64,000 nucleotides of DNA from Christiangramia bathymodioli (GTDB lineage: Bacteria > Bacteroidota > Bacteroidia > Flavobacteriales > Flavobacteriaceae). Position 1 is the stretch's first letter, and every line of letters starts with the position of its first letter. The stretch covers positions 310,048 through 374,047 of the forward strand of contig SRSL01000001.1 of the NCBI GenBank assembly GCA_009735695.1. Reading direction: 5' to 3'. Shown piece by piece: positions 9,733 through 17,946 of this stretch. The notes under the pieces were generated by a model. It searched no databases and had not been told where the DNA came from. It saw only the letters and a program-made list of their open reading frames with translations. Both the position numbers and the translations under genes were made by a program.

Positions 9733-10143
9733 ATGAAAAAATTCCTGATCATTGCCATTTTGTTATCTGGATTCTGCGGCTTCGCCCAGGAGGATGTTAA
9801 GGTGGAAGGCAATACGGTGACAGCAAAGGAAACAGCCCCTGTCTGGCCGGGTTGTGAAGATAGCAACGATAAAAAAGCCTGCTGGAACGAGAACTTTCTG
9901 GAACATGTAAAAAAGAACTACAAGTATCCAAAAAATGACAAGGGTGAATATATTCGAGGCAAGGCGACCATTTCAATGGAAATCACCGAAAAGGGAAATG
10001 TGGTGGTGACCAAAGTAGAAGGAGATAATCCTAAAGTGAATGCGGCCGCTAAGAAAATGATCATGGCAATGCCCAAAATGACTCCGGGCAGATTAGCTGG
10101 CAAACCACGAGCGATCAAATACACGATTCCGCTTACGCTATAA
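9733..10143 (+). CDS. Small secreted TonB C-terminal-like protein, copy 2
   Basis: 136 residues, paralogue of the preceding gene: signal peptide (1-18, GFCGFAQ), the same WPGCE(D/N) and KKACWNENF cysteine pair, the same YPKNDKGEYIRGKATIS segment and AAKKMIMAMPKMTPG. The two copies arose by tandem duplication and have since diverged, mainly in the first 35 residues. The function is unknown; both genes share a strong terminator at 10167. Confidence 0.8.
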   Translation: MKKFLIIAILLSGFCGFAQEDVKVEGNTVTAKETAPVWPGCEDSNDKKACWNENFLEHVKKNYKYPKNDKGEYIRGKATISMEITEKGNVVVTKVEGDNPKVNAAAKKMIMAMPKMTPGRLAGKPRAIKYTIPLTL

Positions 10144-10166
10144 AAAAAGGAATTTTAACCAACTAT

Positions 10167-10202
10167 AAAGCTTCTATTCTCCACGGTAGAAGCTTTTTTT
10201 TG
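10167..10202 (+). terminator. Intrinsic terminator after the TonB-C-like pair
   Basis: The arms AAAGCTTCTA and TAGAAGCTTT enclose a loop of about ten bases and are followed by a run of T. This is a textbook intrinsic terminator 24 bases after the stop codon. Confidence 0.85.
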
Positions 10203-10270
10203 TTTAAATCTGAAGCGCAAGTTTAACGCGACCTTAACTAGTGAGCAGGCAGCAGAGGGGAAAAAAATAT

Positions 10271-10278
10271 TAAATTTG
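10271..10278 (+). promoter_or_regulatory. Candidate -7 box for the egtB operon
   Basis: TAAATTTG is an exact match to the Bacteroidota TAnnTTTG element, 29 bases ahead of the egtB ATG. No clear TTTG -33 element was seen. Confidence 0.45.
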
Positions 10279-10306
10279 AGAGATACCCATTCGTATCCCT
10301 CATCGT

Positions 10307-11470
10307 ATGCTTTCACAAAAAGATTTAATTCAACTATTTAAGGAAACCAGGAAGGACTCTGAAGATATCTGTTCGCATCTGGAAACCGAAGATTATGTAG
10401 TACAACCCATTGTTGATGTGTCGCCACCAAAGTGGCACCTGGGCCATACCACCTGGTTCTTCGAAGAATTTGTCTTAAAAAAATACGCTGAGGATCATAA
10501 GCTGTTCGATAGGAATACGGCTTATGTATTCAATTCGTATTATGAAAGCGTTGGTGACAAAGTGATAAGGACCAACCGAGGAAACCTTTCCAGGCCAACG
10601 GTAAAATGGATCTATGATTTCAGGGAATATGTTACCCAAGCTATGCTCGACCTTCTGAATAATACGGAACTCGATGAAGAAGCTCTGGGAGTGGTAGAGA
10701 TAGGATGTCACCACGAAAAGCAACACCAGGAACTGCTTTATACCGATATAAAATACATCCTGGGTAACAATCCATTGTTTCCGAAATACAATGATGAGTT
10801 CCAAGAAAATCCGGTTCAGGATTTTAAAAGGGATTGGAAGAGAATTTCAGAAGGACTATATGAAATAGGGCATCGCTCAGATGATTTTTGTTATGATAAT
10901 GAAAAAGGCGTTCATAAGGTATTCTTATGCGACTTTGAAATTTCCAACAAACTGGTCACCAATGCTGAATTCCTGGAATTCATAGAAACGGGAGGTTACG
11001 AGGATGTGCTGCTATGGCATGCCGAAGCCTGGGATTGGGTAAATGAACATGGAATTAATTCTCCCTTCTACTGGCATAAAATAGATGGCGAGTGGCATGT
11101 GTATACCCTTAACGGACTGGTTAAACTCGATCCTTCGGCACCGGTTACGCATATTTCTTATTATGAAGCATTTGCATATGCCCAATGGAAAGGCATGCGC
11201 CTGCCCACTGAACAGGAGTGGGAAGTTTCCCAGGATCAGTTCGATTGGGGAAGCCGCTGGGAATGGACCGAAAGCGCTTATTCTCCCTATCCCAATTATC
11301 AGAAACCGGATGGTGCCCTTGGCGAATACAACGGAAAGTTCATGGTGAACCAAAAGGTTTTGAGAGGAGGCTCGGTGGCTACTTCGGCTAATCATACCAG
11401 GCACACTTACCGCAATTTTTTTCATCCTCAGCTAAGATGGCAGTTCACTGGCTTCAGGCTGGTTAAATAA
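10307..11470 (+). CDS. egtB: Ergothioneine biosynthesis sulfoxide synthase EgtB
   Basis: 387 residues, somewhat shorter than mycobacterial EgtB. A DinB-like four-helix domain (about 5-155) carries the iron ligands: PPKWHLGHTTWFFEEF (His44/His47) and the HxxxHxE motif CHHEKQHQE (His136, His140, Glu142). A formylglycine-generating-enzyme-like domain (about 190-387) holds LPTEQEWE, LRGGSV and the C-terminal RWQFTGFRL. The enzyme couples hercynine to a thiol and oxidises it to the sulfoxide in an iron- and oxygen-dependent step. egtD starts 10 bases downstream. No egtA or egtC is nearby, so the thiol donor may be free cysteine rather than gamma-glutamylcysteine (inference). Confidence 0.9.
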   Translation: MLSQKDLIQLFKETRKDSEDICSHLETEDYVVQPIVDVSPPKWHLGHTTWFFEEFVLKKYAEDHKLFDRNTAYVFNSYYESVGDKVIRTNRGNLSRPTVKWIYDFREYVTQAMLDLLNNTELDEEALGVVEIGCHHEKQHQELLYTDIKYILGNNPLFPKYNDEFQENPVQDFKRDWKRISEGLYEIGHRSDDFCYDNEKGVHKVFLCDFEISNKLVTNAEFLEFIETGGYEDVLLWHAEAWDWVNEHGINSPFYWHKIDGEWHVYTLNGLVKLDPSAPVTHISYYEAFAYAQWKGMRLPTEQEWEVSQDQFDWGSRWEWTESAYSPYPNYQKPDGALGEYNGKFMVNQKVLRGGSVATSANHTRHTYRNFFHPQLRWQFTGFRLVK

Positions 11471-11480
11471 AGCATTTAAT

Positions 11481-12449
11481 ATGGAAAACCCACCAGAAAC
11501 TATGTTCGAATCGGCTTTTGCTGAAGACACTTATAAGGGACTCACCAGTTACCCAAAATACCTGCTTTCAAAATATATCTATGACGAAAAGGGCGATAAG
11601 CTCTTTCAGCAGATCATGGATATGCCGGAATATTATCTCACCCAATGTGAGCATAACATTCTGGAAATAAATGCGGAAGCAATTATTGATGAGTTCGACA
11701 GCAAGCAAGGCTTCGACCTGATCGAGCTAGGGGCGGGTGACGGAAAAAAGACCAAATTGCTGCTAAAGGAACTGGTAAAAAGAAAATCAGATTTCGCATA
11801 TCTGCCGATAGATATCAGTCAGAATGTACTCACCGAGTTGGAAAAATCACTCACGCAGGAAATACCGGAGGTGAACGTAAAGGTACAGCAGGGCACTTAT
11901 TTCAAGACCCTTGAAAAACTGGCCGAATATAACACGCGAAAAAAGGTGATACTGGTTCTTGGAAGCAATATTGGAAATTTACTGCACGAAAGGGCCGTGG
12001 AATTCCTGGCCAATATCGCAGCAGCTATGAGTGAAGACGATATGCTTTTCATGGGATTCGATCAAAAAAAACATCCTCAAAAAATTCTGGACGCCTACAA
12101 TGATGCAGCCGGCATCACTGAAGCTTTCAACAAGAATCTACTGATAAGGATCAACAGGGAACTGGAAGGAAATTTCGATCCCGATAAATTCCTGCACTGG
12201 GAAACCTACGACCCGGAAACCGGAACTGCCAAAAGTTTCCTGGTAAGCAAGGCGGCTCAAAAGGTGATTATCGATAAACTGGACCTGGAAGTAAAGTTCG
12301 ATGCATGGGAAAGCATTCATACCGAAATTTCACAGAAATACGACGATGCCGTTGTTAACTGGCTGGCAGAAGAAGCGGGATTAAAGGTGGAGCGTGCCTT
12401 CAGTGATCATGAAGGCTGTTTTAAGAATTATATTTTCAGAAAAAAATAA
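11481..12449 (+). CDS. egtD: L-histidine N-alpha-methyltransferase EgtD
   Basis: 322 residues, normal for EgtD. The SAM-binding motif is DLIELGAGDGKKTKLLL (about 74-90), with the following acidic contact in LPIDIS and LVLGSNIGNLL. The N-terminal part contains YDEKGDKLFQQIMDMPEYYLT, with the PEYY segment conserved in EgtD. The protein trimethylates histidine to hercynine, the substrate of the upstream EgtB. The genes are 10 bases apart, and a DUF427 gene follows after 4 bases, so the three form one unit. Confidence 0.92.
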   Translation: MENPPETMFESAFAEDTYKGLTSYPKYLLSKYIYDEKGDKLFQQIMDMPEYYLTQCEHNILEINAEAIIDEFDSKQGFDLIELGAGDGKKTKLLLKELVKRKSDFAYLPIDISQNVLTELEKSLTQEIPEVNVKVQQGTYFKTLEKLAEYNTRKKVILVLGSNIGNLLHERAVEFLANIAAAMSEDDMLFMGFDQKKHPQKILDAYNDAAGITEAFNKNLLIRINRELEGNFDPDKFLHWETYDPETGTAKSFLVSKAAQKVIIDKLDLEVKFDAWESIHTEISQKYDDAVVNWLAEEAGLKVERAFSDHEGCFKNYIFRKK

Positions 12450-12453
12450 CGAG

Positions 12454-12735
12454 ATGAAAGCTATCTGGAACAATAAGGTCATTGCAGAAAGTTCAGAAAC
12501 CAAAGTAGTGGAAAGCAATCATTATTTCCCGCCTGATTCGCTCAAGCGGGAATATTTTAAATCCAGTGAATCTCATACTACCTGCCCATGGAAAGGAAAG
12601 GCATCTTACTTACATGTAAGTGTAGATGGTAAAAACAATAAAGATGCGGCCTGGTACTACCCGGAGCCGAAGGAGGCTGCTTCTGAGATCAAGGATTATG
12701 TTGCATTCTGGAACGGTGTGCAGGTAACCGAGTAG
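12454..12735 (+). CDS. DUF427 domain-containing protein
   Basis: 93 residues with the start at 12454; an upstream in-frame ATG lies inside egtD and would add an unconserved tail, while 12454 begins MKAIWNNKVIAES as in the family. Typical DUF427 features are VVESNHYFPPDSL, TTCPWKGKASYL and DAAWYYPEPK. The conserved CPWKG cysteine suggests a catalytic or ligand role, but no activity is established. It sits 4 bases after egtD, hence is cotranscribed with the ergothioneine genes. Its stop codon abuts the stop of the convergent CBM48 gene with no gap. Confidence 0.88.
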   Translation: MKAIWNNKVIAESSETKVVESNHYFPPDSLKREYFKSSESHTTCPWKGKASYLHVSVDGKNNKDAAWYYPEPKEAASEIKDYVAFWNGVQVTE

Positions 12736-13026
12736 TTATACAACCACTACACTGTTTTCTGATCCAGCGAATTCATTCCATTTATATTTGTCGGCTTCCG
12801 GTTCATTCTTCCACGAACCATCTACCACATATTTGAATTCATATTCCTTATCTACAGGCAGGTTTAACTGACCTTTGAAATTGCCATTCTTGTACTTCTT
12901 CAGTTTAACAGGCTTCCATTTATTGAAATCTCCTGCAACTTCAACTTTATCGGCTTCTTTTGAAGGAAAGCAAAAAGTGATCTTGCACTCTGGCCTGGAT
13001 TTAAGATACTGTTTAGTGATAGGCAT
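12736..13026 (-). CDS. Isoamylase early-set / CBM48-type glycogen-binding protein
   Basis: 96 residues made almost entirely of one CBM48/AMPK-beta-like domain: KITFCFPSKEADKVEVAGDF, NKWKPVKL, then YEFKYVVDGSWKNEPEADKY. Such stand-alone domains are common in flavobacteria and are thought to bind alpha-glucans or act in regulation; the partner is unknown. It is convergent with the egt operon and shares no intergenic space with it: the two stop codons touch at 12735/12736. Confidence 0.82.
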   Translation of the reverse strand: MPITKQYLKSRPECKITFCFPSKEADKVEVAGDFNKWKPVKLKKYKNGNFKGQLNLPVDKEYEFKYVVDGSWKNEPEADKYKWNEFAGSENSVVVV

Positions 13027-13225
13027 GTTGTTTCTTTTTAGTTGTTTGTCGAGTCAAATTAAAACAAAACCCACCTATAAAACAATAAAAATCAAACACT
13101 TAGATCATTTTTTCGAATTTCGAAAAAATATTCACTCTTGCCTGTAAAAATCTAAATACGCAAACGTTACCGTACTTGAAAATTCTAAGAATTTCGGATA
13201 ATTACCGAGCGGAATCTCAGCCAAT

Positions 13226-14302
13226 TCAAATCTTCAAAACCCTGAAAAGATGATCCAGATCTTTTTGGGAGTTATAATAATGCACGCTCAACCTGATCCC
13301 CTCCCCTCTTTGAGAAGCAATGATCCCATCGGTTCGCAATTTATTAAATACCTGGTCGTCTCCCTGGATATTGAAAAGCGGTGAAAAATCTTTTCGGTTA
13401 GCGATCCAGCTTTCTATAAGACCGGCATCCTTTAGCCTGTCTCTCATTTGAGTTTTTAGATCAAGAATTTGTGCTTCGATCCTGTCCAGTCCCAACCGAT
13501 TTATATGATCGATGGCTGCCTTCAGACTTCCAAAGTTTAGCGTATCATAATGCCCGGGCTCGAACTTACCTATAAAATTGCCTTCATGAGCTTTGTATTT
13601 TCCTTGCAGGGAACCAAAACCGAGGTGTTTCGGCGCCAGTTTTCCCTGAACACTATCATTGAAAACCATAAAGCCGTTTCCATAGCCTGCATTCATCCAT
13701 TTATAACAACTGCTAATTGCGATATCAAGACTGGATGAATCGAAGTCGAAATATTCGGTACCGAAATACTGGGTGCCGTCTGCGATAAGAATAAGATCGG
13801 GGAAATCCTGTTTGAGCTTTTTCAGAAAAGGAATTCCCAGTTTCACCCCATTTATATATTGAACGATACTGAAGGCAAAATAATCTGGCTTCTGTTTTTG
13901 GATCTGCTGAACAATATTGTTTTCCAGTTCTTCATCGATGCTGGCATAAACCACCTCGAAATCCCTGGATTCAACCGGCCAGTTGATGGAGGGATAATCA
14001 TTCTTCAGCAACAGGAATTTTGAGCCGGCATCTATGCTTTCCAAAATTGAATTGAATCCGTAACTGAAATTAGGAACCAGGGCAACCCTATTGGGTGCAC
14101 AGGAAAAGAAAGTACCCAGGCTTTCCCTAACATGAGTAAGCATCTCTCCCATTTTGTCTTTAAGGAGACTAGCTTTTATTAGAAAATCCAGGTCGTGTTC
14201 CTGCCTGAATTCCCAAACCGATTCAGGTAAAAGCCCTGAAGCAGCCGTATTCAAATAGGTGTATTGTTCGAGTACCGGGAAGCCTTTTCTTAAATTATCC
14301 AT
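13226..14302 (-). CDS. Class V aminotransferase-fold PLP-dependent enzyme
   Basis: 358 residues. It starts MDNLRKGFPVLEQYTYLNTAASG, the classic N-terminus of the class V fold (cysteine desulfurase, isopenicillin epimerase, EgtE). The PLP-binding lysine is in SSCYKWMNAGYGNGF, and the preceding aspartate in LILIADGTQYFG. The C-terminal domain ends with RLSVHYYNSQKDLDHLF. Possible roles are a C-S lyase or a desulfurase-like enzyme. The gene is 200 bases from the CBM48 gene and lies on the opposite strand to egtBD. An EgtE-like sulfoxide lyase role is therefore a reasonable guess, but it is not in the operon and the sequence does not prove it. Confidence 0.8.
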   Translation of the reverse strand: MDNLRKGFPVLEQYTYLNTAASGLLPESVWEFRQEHDLDFLIKASLLKDKMGEMLTHVRESLGTFFSCAPNRVALVPNFSYGFNSILESIDAGSKFLLLKNDYPSINWPVESRDFEVVYASIDEELENNIVQQIQKQKPDYFAFSIVQYINGVKLGIPFLKKLKQDFPDLILIADGTQYFGTEYFDFDSSSLDIAISSCYKWMNAGYGNGFMVFNDSVQGKLAPKHLGFGSLQGKYKAHEGNFIGKFEPGHYDTLNFGSLKAAIDHINRLGLDRIEAQILDLKTQMRDRLKDAGLIESWIANRKDFSPLFNIQGDDQVFNKLRTDGIIASQRGEGIRLSVHYYNSQKDLDHLFRVLKI

Positions 14303-14365
14303 AAGCCTTGGTAGGTTCTTTTATTAAAAATGTAAATTTGATCCTAGACCAATGTAGCTTTTATT

Positions 14366-14821
14366 ATGTTTTCTAAAAAGAAAAAGGATTCTAAAATAGA
14401 TTACGAGCAGCAGGAACTTTATGAAAATGCCAGAAAAAGAGCCAGAGAGAAAAAAAGGCTGTTTCAGCATTTTGTGTTCTTTCTTATTGGCTCGGTATTT
14501 CTTATCGTGCTTAATGTTGTCTTAGGCTACAAGGAAGAATTCAAACCGCTTGGTCAGAACTGGTTCGTCTGGATCGTGTTGCTCTGGGCTTTGATATTTC
14601 TCATTCATTTTTTCAATGTTTTTATAGTAAACAGTTTTATGGGCAAGGAATGGGAAGCAAAGGAGAAAGACCGACTTATCAAAAAACAGAAGGAAAAGAT
14701 CGCAAAACTTCAGCAGGAAGTAGAAAAGGACTATCCTGCGCCTGCCCAACCCAAATATGAACCGGCTCCCGATCAAAAAAGACTCGATCCCGAAGACCCA
14801 GATAAACCCATTAATTCCTGA
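14366..14821 (+). CDS. 2TM domain-containing membrane protein
   Basis: 151 residues. After a charged N-terminus (YEQQELYENARKRAREKKRL) come two membrane segments (about 38-58 and 69-91) separated by GYKEEFKPLGQNWFVW. A coiled-coil, lysine/glutamate-rich tail follows, ending in a proline-rich stretch (YPAPAQPKYEPAPD). This is the 2TM domain common in Bacteroidota, often fused to LytTR regulators; here it stands alone. Three bases separate it from folA. Confidence 0.82.
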   Translation: MFSKKKKDSKIDYEQQELYENARKRAREKKRLFQHFVFFLIGSVFLIVLNVVLGYKEEFKPLGQNWFVWIVLLWALIFLIHFFNVFIVNSFMGKEWEAKEKDRLIKKQKEKIAKLQQEVEKDYPAPAQPKYEPAPDQKRLDPEDPDKPINS

Positions 14822-14824
14822 TCT

Positions 14825-15307
14825 ATGCTTACCATGATTGCGGCCGCGGCCGAAAACAACGCACTGGGAAAAGATAACGACCTGGTATGGCATTTACCCG
14901 ACGATTTTAAAAGATTCAAAAGATTAACTTCTGGTCACCATATTATAATGGGAAGAAAAACCTTTGAATCCTTCCCTAAACTATTACCAGACAGAACCCA
15001 CGTGATCATTACCCGGAAGGATGATTACAACCCGGAAAATACCCTCGTGGTAAATTCCCTTGAAGAAGCCATTCGGGTAAGCAAGCTGGATGAACAGCCT
15101 TTTATTATTGGTGGAGGAGAGATCTATAAAATGGGAATGGAACATGCCGATCGTATCGAACTTACCAGGGTTCATGGCGAATTTGAAGCTGATACATTTT
15201 TCCCAGAGATCGATGAATCCAAATGGGAACTGGTAAAGGAACAATTTCACGAAAAGGACGAAAAGCATGATTATGCTTTTACCTATTTAACCTATGAACG
15301 CAAATAA
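14825..15307 (+). CDS. folA: Dihydrofolate reductase
   Basis: 160 residues, normal length. The folate/NADPH site is visible in MIAAAAENNALGKDNDLVWHLPDDFKRF (given in family order: A-N-A-L-G-K, then W-H-L-P-x-D), with the substrate-binding aspartate in LPDDFKRFK, the NADPH loop IMGRKTFESFP and the second glycine pair FIIGGGEIYK. It reduces dihydrofolate, the by-product of thymidylate synthase, with NADPH. It overlaps the next gene by 14 bases and follows the 2TM gene by 3, so the three genes form an operon. Confidence 0.95.
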   Translation: MLTMIAAAAENNALGKDNDLVWHLPDDFKRFKRLTSGHHIIMGRKTFESFPKLLPDRTHVIITRKDDYNPENTLVVNSLEEAIRVSKLDEQPFIIGGGEIYKMGMEHADRIELTRVHGEFEADTFFPEIDESKWELVKEQFHEKDEKHDYAFTYLTYERK

Positions 15308-16154
15308 CCGCGGAAATCTGATCAGGTTGATCGCTGAAGAAAATGGGTTTTCCTTTTCTTCCTGTAGCCCTCTTAGCGGTGGCGATATTAACGAGGTCTA
15401 TTTGCTGAATACCGGTAACGATAAATTCGTCATTAAGCTGAACCAGGCCAGCCGGTTTCCCGGGATGTTCGAAGCAGAAGAATTCGGCTTGAACAAACTT
15501 GCCGCGCCGGGAATCATCGATATTCCGAAACCGATCAAAACCGGGCGCATCAATTCCATGGCCTACCTTCTTCTGGAACATAAAGAGGAAGCTGCTAAAT
15601 CTTCCGATTTCTGGGAAGTTTTCGGTAGCCAACTTGCAGAGCTTCACAGGAATTCGGCAGGTTATTTCGGACTCGAGCGGGATAATTATATAGGAAGCCT
15701 TCCGCAGTATAACCAGAAAAAAGAAACAGCTTCAGACTTTTATATCAGTCAAAGGTTGCAGCCGCAAATAGAAATGGCGGAAGAGAAAGGATTTGATCTT
15801 CGGGTTTCAGACAGGTTTTATAATAATTGCGAAAGCCTGATTCCAGATGAAGCTTCGGCGCTAATTCATGGAGATTTATGGAACGGGAACTACCTGGTAA
15901 ATTCAGAAGGCAAACCATGCCTGATCGACCCGGCAGTAGCCTTTGCACCCAGGGAAATGGATCTTGGAATGATGAAACTATTTGGAGGGTTCAGCCAGAA
16001 ACTCTTTGAGGTTTATGAGGAGCATTTCCCACTCGAAGCGGGCTGGAGGGGGCGTATCCCTTTGTGGCAGCTGTATTATTTACTGGTGCACCTGAATATT
16101 TTCGGGGCAGGATACCGCTCGCAGGTCACTTCGATCATCAGACAATTCAGCTGA
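15294..16154 (+). CDS. Fructosamine kinase family protein
   Basis: 286 residues with an aminoglycoside-phosphotransferase-like kinase fold. An ATP-binding N-lobe (FVIKLN, LLLEHKEE) is followed by the catalytic loop ALIHGDLWNGNYLV (about 183-196) and the metal-binding CLIDPAVAFAPREMDLGMM. Fructosamine-3-kinases phosphorylate Amadori products and so help to remove glycation from proteins or free amines. The start overlaps the last 14 bases of folA in another frame, a sign of translational coupling, though no functional link to folate is evident. Confidence 0.9.
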   Translation: MNANNRGNLIRLIAEENGFSFSSCSPLSGGDINEVYLLNTGNDKFVIKLNQASRFPGMFEAEEFGLNKLAAPGIIDIPKPIKTGRINSMAYLLLEHKEEAAKSSDFWEVFGSQLAELHRNSAGYFGLERDNYIGSLPQYNQKKETASDFYISQRLQPQIEMAEEKGFDLRVSDRFYNNCESLIPDEASALIHGDLWNGNYLVNSEGKPCLIDPAVAFAPREMDLGMMKLFGGFSQKLFEVYEEHFPLEAGWRGRIPLWQLYYLLVHLNIFGAGYRSQVTSIIRQFS

Positions 16155-16252
16155 TTTTACACTTCTTAACAGGACCAAATCTTTTTTTAGCAGTTCCTTA
16201 GCGCAAAAGCTGTTGAGCCTAAACTATATTCATATCAAACAACAAATTGATT

Positions 16253-16753
16253 ATGAGTACGAAGAATCTATATGACAAAGATGCGAGAGAAAAGATCAAG
16301 GAAATGGCTGAAGACATCGATTACTGCATGCTGGTGACCAGTCTCGACCAGGCACCCTTGAGCGCTATTCCCATGTCTACCAAACAGGTAGATGAACACG
16401 GAGCGGTTTGGTTCCTTAGCAAGAAATCCAGCGAGCACAATAGAAATATTGAAAAAAGCTCTGAGGTTCAATTGCTTTACAGCGGCACCAAGGAAATGGA
16501 ATTTTTAAGCTTGTACGGCGAAGCCTTTATTGAAACCAACCGCGAGGTCATCCATGAACTTTATTCAAAAGCCGATAATGCCTGGTTCGATGGCAAGGAC
16601 GACCCGGAGATTACCGCGATCAAGGTAGTTCCTAAAGACGCCTATTACTGGGACAATAAAGACAGTAAGATGGTCACACTATTAAAACTGGGAGCTGCTG
16701 CAGTAACCGGCGACGACCAGGATATTGGTGAAAAAGGAAAATTGAATATTTAA
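16253..16753 (+). CDS. Pyridoxamine 5'-phosphate oxidase family protein (general stress protein 26-like)
   Basis: 166 residues from the ATG at 16253; a TTG two codons earlier is also in frame but less likely. The FMN-binding split-barrel pattern is seen in YCMLVTSLDQAPLSAIPMST, WFLSKKSSEHNRNIEKS and VQLLYSGTKEMEFLSLYGEA; the C-terminus contains DAYYWDNKDSKMVTLLKLG as in general stress protein 26. Such proteins bind FMN and are not true PdxH enzymes; the physiological substrate is unknown. It is a single-gene unit with its own terminator. Confidence 0.87.
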   Translation: MSTKNLYDKDAREKIKEMAEDIDYCMLVTSLDQAPLSAIPMSTKQVDEHGAVWFLSKKSSEHNRNIEKSSEVQLLYSGTKEMEFLSLYGEAFIETNREVIHELYSKADNAWFDGKDDPEITAIKVVPKDAYYWDNKDSKMVTLLKLGAAAVTGDDQDIGEKGKLNI

Positions 16754-16771
16754 TAAATTATATTTGTATAT

Positions 16772-16810
16772 AAAGACCTTGTAACACGCCTTATGTTATG
16801 AGGTCTTTTT
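16772..16810 (+). terminator. Intrinsic terminator after the PPOX-family gene
   Basis: The arms AAAGACCTTGTAACA and TGTTATGAGGTCTTT are nearly complementary over 15 bases with a seven-base loop, and end in TTTTT. Confidence 0.82.
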
Positions 16811-16819
16811 ATTTATACC

Positions 16820-16827
16820 TATTTTTG
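16820..16827 (+). promoter_or_regulatory. Candidate -7 box for fabD
   Basis: TATTTTTG matches TAnnTTTG exactly and lies 19 bases before the fabD ATG, immediately downstream of the preceding terminator. No clear -33 element was seen. Confidence 0.45.
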
Positions 16828-16846
16828 TGCATCAAAACCAATTCTT

Positions 16847-17728
16847 ATGAAAGCATATGTATTTCCCGGCCAGGGAGCCCAATTCTCAGGAATGGGACTG
16901 GATCTATATGAAAATTCCTCTAAGGCTAAGGAACTATTCAACCAGGCAGACGATATTCTAGGTTTTAATATAACCAAAACCATGTTTGAAGGCTCTGCAG
17001 ATGACCTGAAACAAACAAAGGTTACTCAACCTGCGATATTCCTCCATTCGGTAATTTTGAGCAAGGTGTTAGGTGACAGCTTTAAACCTGATATGGTGGC
17101 TGGGCATTCCCTGGGCGAGTTTTCGGCTCTGGTAGCCAATGGAGTTCTAAGTTTTGAAGACGGACTCAAACTGGTTTCACAACGAGCACAGGCCATGCAA
17201 AAAGCATGTGAAATGCAGGCATCTACCATGGCGGCGGTTCTGGGACTGGAAGATGAAATGGTAGAATCGGTTTGTGCTGAAACCGAAGGAACGGTTGTAG
17301 CTGCTAATTACAACTGCCCGGGCCAGCTGGTAATTTCAGGGGAATATGAAGCTGTTGAAAGAGCTTGCGAAAATCTGAAGGAAAGAGGAGCCAGAAGGGC
17401 AATGATCCTTCCGGTGGGAGGAGCATTTCATTCTCCACTTATGGAGCCCGCCAGGAAAGATCTTGCCGCTGCGATAGAAAATACCCAATTCAATGATCCT
17501 ACCTGCCCGGTATATCAAAACGTGAGTACCTTTGCGGTAACCGATAAAGAGGAAATAAAGAAAAACCTGGTATTCCAATTGACCGCTCCAGTGAAATGGA
17601 CCCAATCTGTTCAAAACATGATCAAGGATGGCGCTTCTGAATTCATCGAAGTGGGTCCTGGAAAAGTATTGCAGGGACTGGTTAAGAAGATAGATCGAGG
17701 GATGGAAACTTCATCGGCGAGCATTTAG
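16847..17728 (+). CDS. fabD: Malonyl-CoA:ACP transacylase
   Basis: 293 residues, a typical FabD. It starts MKAYVFPGQGAQFSGMGLDL, and the nucleophile Ser88 is in VAGHSLGEFSAL. The malonyl-binding arginine is in VSQRAQAMQKAC, and the catalytic histidine in GGAFHSPLM. The protein loads malonate onto acyl carrier protein for fatty acid synthesis in the cytoplasm. It is monocistronic here, whereas many bacteria keep fabD with other fab genes. Confidence 0.95.
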   Translation: MKAYVFPGQGAQFSGMGLDLYENSSKAKELFNQADDILGFNITKTMFEGSADDLKQTKVTQPAIFLHSVILSKVLGDSFKPDMVAGHSLGEFSALVANGVLSFEDGLKLVSQRAQAMQKACEMQASTMAAVLGLEDEMVESVCAETEGTVVAANYNCPGQLVISGEYEAVERACENLKERGARRAMILPVGGAFHSPLMEPARKDLAAAIENTQFNDPTCPVYQNVSTFAVTDKEEIKKNLVFQLTAPVKWTQSVQNMIKDGASEFIEVGPGKVLQGLVKKIDRGMETSSASI

Positions 17729-17748
17729 CCATAAAACTATACATGATT

Positions 17749-17777
17749 TAAAGGCTCCTTAACGGGAGTCTTTTCTA
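17749..17777 (+). terminator. Probable terminator after fabD
   Basis: The arms AAAGGCTCC and GGGAGTCTTT (one G-T pair) are separated by a short loop and followed by a T-rich stretch, about 20 bases after the stop. Confidence 0.6.
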
Positions 17778-17946
17778 TTTTAGAAGAAATTCATTTTTTT
17801 AACGCTTTGGCATAAATATTGTTATTTTCAAAAAATACTGGAATTTCATGTAGTTGTGAGTAGCTGATTTTTCGAAATCAGGTATGGTGTTGTAGAAAAA
17901 CGTTCCTCCTGATTTACTAGTAATACGTAACCAATAACACCTAAAT

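Noticed and set aside
9337-10143. TonB energy transducers
   Set aside because: No inner-membrane anchor, no proline-rich spacer and no ExbB/ExbD genes; only the C-terminal-like fold is present.
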